Shown piece by piece: positions 61,929 through 64,000 of a stretch of DNA of 64,000 bases. The stretch is taken from the NCBI GenBank assembly GCA_031315865.1, contig JALDRJ010000002.1:1524001-1588000 (forward strand), written 5' to 3'. The number at the start of each line of letters is the position of its first letter. Within the stretch, counting starts at the first letter, position 1. A program made the translations under genes and the position numbers. The DNA comes from Nitrospirales bacterium. Its GTDB lineage: Bacteria > Nitrospirota > Nitrospiria > Nitrospirales > UBA8639. The notes below the pieces were generated by a model. That model was given only the letters and a program-made list of their open reading frames with translations. It made no database searches and was not told where the DNA came from.

Positions 61929-64000
61929 ATGAGTATCTTCCCTAGTACGGCCCGGTCCGGAAAGAAAGGCCGGAAGTCGGAAAATTCTCCTTTAACTTCA
62001 CAAGTTATAGGAATTTGTCTTATAACTTTCGGGGTCCTCTTATTCCTGAGCGTGGTCTCCTTTCATCCGCACGATCCGGTCTTGTTCGATCAGCCGGATA
62101 TCTTCAGTAGTTCCACTGAGCCAGGGGGGCTGCATAATTGGGTCGGAAAAGTTGGGTCGACGTTAGGATTCGGGTTGCTCAGTGGCATCGGAGCCGCCGC
62201 GTATTTCGCTCCGCTTTTGGTGGTGATCTTCGGTACCTATGTCTGGGCTCGGGAGTCCATGGAGCTCAAAATCCAACATGCCGTAGGCGCTCTGCTGGCT
62301 ATTCTTTCTCTCAGCGCGATCTCCCAATTCCAATTTTTTGCGATTCCCACGATTCATGAACAGGATGTCGGGTCGGGGATGGCTGGCGGATATAGCGGGT
62401 ATTGGCTGGCCTGGATTCTGGAACAGAATTTTGCTTCCCTGGGCAGTCATATCCTCCTGGCCGCGTCCTTTATCGTCTCGCTCGTGCTGCTCTCTCCTTC
62501 TTTGATCCCAGGGACTGCGCGCCGGCTGTTTCAATGGAGCGGCGCAGCGAAAGAAGTTGTGCAGTCTCAGATAGCTCGTCACGTTGAGGCGCGGCAGTAC
62601 AAGTCGATCAAGCCCAATAAGCCGGTCAAAATCAATCGTTCCATGCCTCTCCGCGGAGGTATTGGAGGGTTGCTCGGCTTCCGTGGTTCCGATAAATCAT
62701 CTGCGGACGGATCGGAGCAGTCTTCCGAAGTGATTACAATAGAAGCCCATAAAGAAGATGAGCCAGAGTCTCCGGCCGCCGCTTCAAGTGAGTCCCCTCC
62801 TGTTTATGGATCGGTCTCCAAAACCTACCGTCCGCCTTCTCCCTCCCGGCTCTTAGTCGACGCCCCTGCGCGGTCTTCGCGTCAGACCGATCAAGTGCTG
62901 GAATCCCAATCCCAAGTCCTCACGAAGACACTCGAGGATTTTGGCATTGAAGGAAAGGTGACAGAGGTCCATCCAGGTCCGGTCATTACGATGTATGAAT
63001 TTGCCCCTGGTCCGGGAATCAAGGTTTCCCGAATCGTCAATTTGGCCGATGATTTGGCGATGGCGTTGAAGGCGCTGAAGGTTCGAGTTGTTGCCCCGTT
63101 GCCCGGTAAATCCACCGTGGGGATTGAAGTCCCCAATCCGATCAGGGAGACCGTCTCTTTGAAGGATATGCTGACCAGTTCCGTCTTTCTGCGATCTCAA
63201 GCGAAACTCGCGCTGGCGCTAGGCAAAGATATTTACGGGCATCCCGTCGTCTCAGATCTCCGGACCATGCCGCATTTGCTGGTGGCCGGAGCCACGGGGG
63301 CCGGGAAGAGTGTGGGCCTCAATTGCATGCTGCTGAATATTTTGTTCACGGCGCACCCTGATGAGGTCAAATTGTTGTTGATCGACCCCAAAGTCTTAGA
63401 GCTCCAAGTCTATGATGGCATTCCTCACCTGATTCGTCCGGTGATCACGGATCCCAAGTCTGCCGCCCGAGGCTTAACCTGGGTCGTTCATGAAATGGAA
63501 CGCCGGTACCGTTTGTTGGCTGAACATGGGGTGAGAAGTATCGATGCCTTTAATCGCAAGGCGTCGGAAGAACAACGGCAGGCTCGGTCCTTCAAGCCTT
63601 CCAAGAAAACCGCGAAAGACGCTGAGTCTACTATTGAAGGATCGAACACGGAGGATGCGCCGACTCCCCTGACGCCGCTTCCTTATATCGTAGTGGTCAT
63701 CGATGAATTTGCAGACCTCATGATGGTGGCCCCAAAAGAGGTCGAAGACCGTATCGCGCGTTTAGCGCAAATGGCCAGAGCCTCCGGCATTCATTTGATC
63801 TTGGCGACTCAACGGCCTTCCGTTGACGTCGTGACCGGTCTTATCAAAGCCAATTTCCCGGTTCGAATCGCGTATCAGGTTTCTTCAAAAATCGATTCGC
63901 GGACCATTTTGGACACCAATGGAGCCGAAACGCTATTGGGGAAAGGTGATATGCTGTACATGGCTTCCGGTTCCGGACGGGTCACTCGATTGCACGGCCC
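61929..64000 (+). CDS. ftsK: DNA translocase FtsK, partial
   Basis: Septal DNA pump, cut by the window edge after about 690 residues. Four or so N-terminal membrane helices (about residues 25-190), a linker, then the motor domain with Walker A GATGAGKSVGLN, LLLIDPKVLELQVYDGIPHL, and Walker B VVVIDEFADLMM. ATQRPSVDVVTGLIKANFP follows. The gamma DNA-reading domain lies beyond the window. AGGA upstream of the ATG at 61929. Confidence 0.95.
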   Translation, partial: MSIFPSTARSGKKGRKSENSPLTSQVIGICLITFGVLLFLSVVSFHPHDPVLFDQPDIFSSSTEPGGLHNWVGKVGSTLGFGLLSGIGAAAYFAPLLVVIFGTYVWARESMELKIQHAVGALLAILSLSAISQFQFFAIPTIHEQDVGSGMAGGYSGYWLAWILEQNFASLGSHILLAASFIVSLVLLSPSLIPGTARRLFQWSGAAKEVVQSQIARHVEARQYKSIKPNKPVKINRSMPLRGGIGGLLGFRGSDKSSADGSEQSSEVITIEAHKEDEPESPAAASSESPPVYGSVSKTYRPPSPSRLLVDAPARSSRQTDQVLESQSQVLTKTLEDFGIEGKVTEVHPGPVITMYEFAPGPGIKVSRIVNLADDLAMALKALKVRVVAPLPGKSTVGIEVPNPIRETVSLKDMLTSSVFLRSQAKLALALGKDIYGHPVVSDLRTMPHLLVAGATGAGKSVGLNCMLLNILFTAHPDEVKLLLIDPKVLELQVYDGIPHLIRPVITDPKSAARGLTWVVHEMERRYRLLAEHGVRSIDAFNRKASEEQRQARSFKPSKKTAKDAESTIEGSNTEDAPTPLTPLPYIVVVIDEFADLMMVAPKEVEDRIARLAQMARASGIHLILATQRPSVDVVTGLIKANFPVRIAYQVSSKIDSRTILDTNGAETLLGKGDMLYMASGSGRVTRLHG

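Noticed and set aside
1-64000. CRISPR array
   Set aside because: No run of regularly spaced identical repeats and no cas-like gene seen.

Overview
This window looks like the chromosome of a free-living Gram-negative bacterium, most likely a Nitrospira-like member of the Nitrospirota. That placement is an inference from gene content and style, with no rRNA present to confirm it. The supporting content is a complete Tol-Pal system, several lipoproteins and outer-membrane proteins, assimilatory sulfate reduction through APS reductase, a PEP-CTERM-type CAAX protease relative and an orphan RiPP-type radical SAM enzyme. Three structured RNA genes are present: tRNA-Asp(GTC), tRNA-Val(TAC) and a one-piece tmRNA.

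Layout. 1-10.9 kb is a minus-strand block running tolQ, tolR, tolA-like, tolB, pal, a long coiled-coil lipoprotein, cpoB-like, mutL and miaA (cut by the window edge). 10.9-17.8 kb holds two tRNAs, a TPR membrane protein, a LysM-bearing MltD transglycosylase, a RiPP-type B12/radical SAM protein coupled to a pterin dehydratase, and an outer-membrane barrel. 17.8-22.0 kb is a possible three-gene unit: a membrane patatin-like phospholipase, a lipoprotein caspase with a lectin-like domain, and a small His/Lys-rich exported protein. 24.4-30.2 kb is accessory DNA lying against the 3' end of ssrA. It contains three toxin-antitoxin pairs (Phd/PIN, VapBC, TacAT) and the decayed remains of a type I restriction locus (hsdS tail plus a frameshifted RloC-like ATPase).

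31-39.5 kb is a sulfate-assimilation operon. It runs from a cysteine-free Rrf2 regulator with a palindromic operator, through an unusual sulfite reductase carrying two complete siroheme/4Fe-4S motif sets and a TusA tail, to cysH, a TrpD2-like gene, cysD, a CysN with a degenerate APS-kinase domain, and a 2OG-Fe(II) oxygenase. 40-53 kb is mixed housekeeping and hypothetical content: pdxB, bcp, an HDOD-GGDEF protein, dtd, murJ, a spermidine-synthase-like membrane protein, a CPBP protease and an FG-GAP lipoprotein. 53-56.3 kb is accessory DNA with an intact IS3-family element flanked by a 3-bp target duplication. 56.4-64 kb returns to core genes: ruvA, yebC, hchA, fmt, rsmA and ftsK (cut by the window edge).

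Four copies of a short MITE-like repeat with GGGG-(N2)-GTTGAA ends lie in intergenic gaps near 16.7, 25.4, 39.5 and 53.0 kb. The strongest leads are the double-cluster sulfite reductase fusion, the patatin-caspase unit, the decaying RloC/hsdS locus in a toxin-antitoxin island beside ssrA, and the Rrf2 operator. All functions come from reading motifs by eye; no searches were run.
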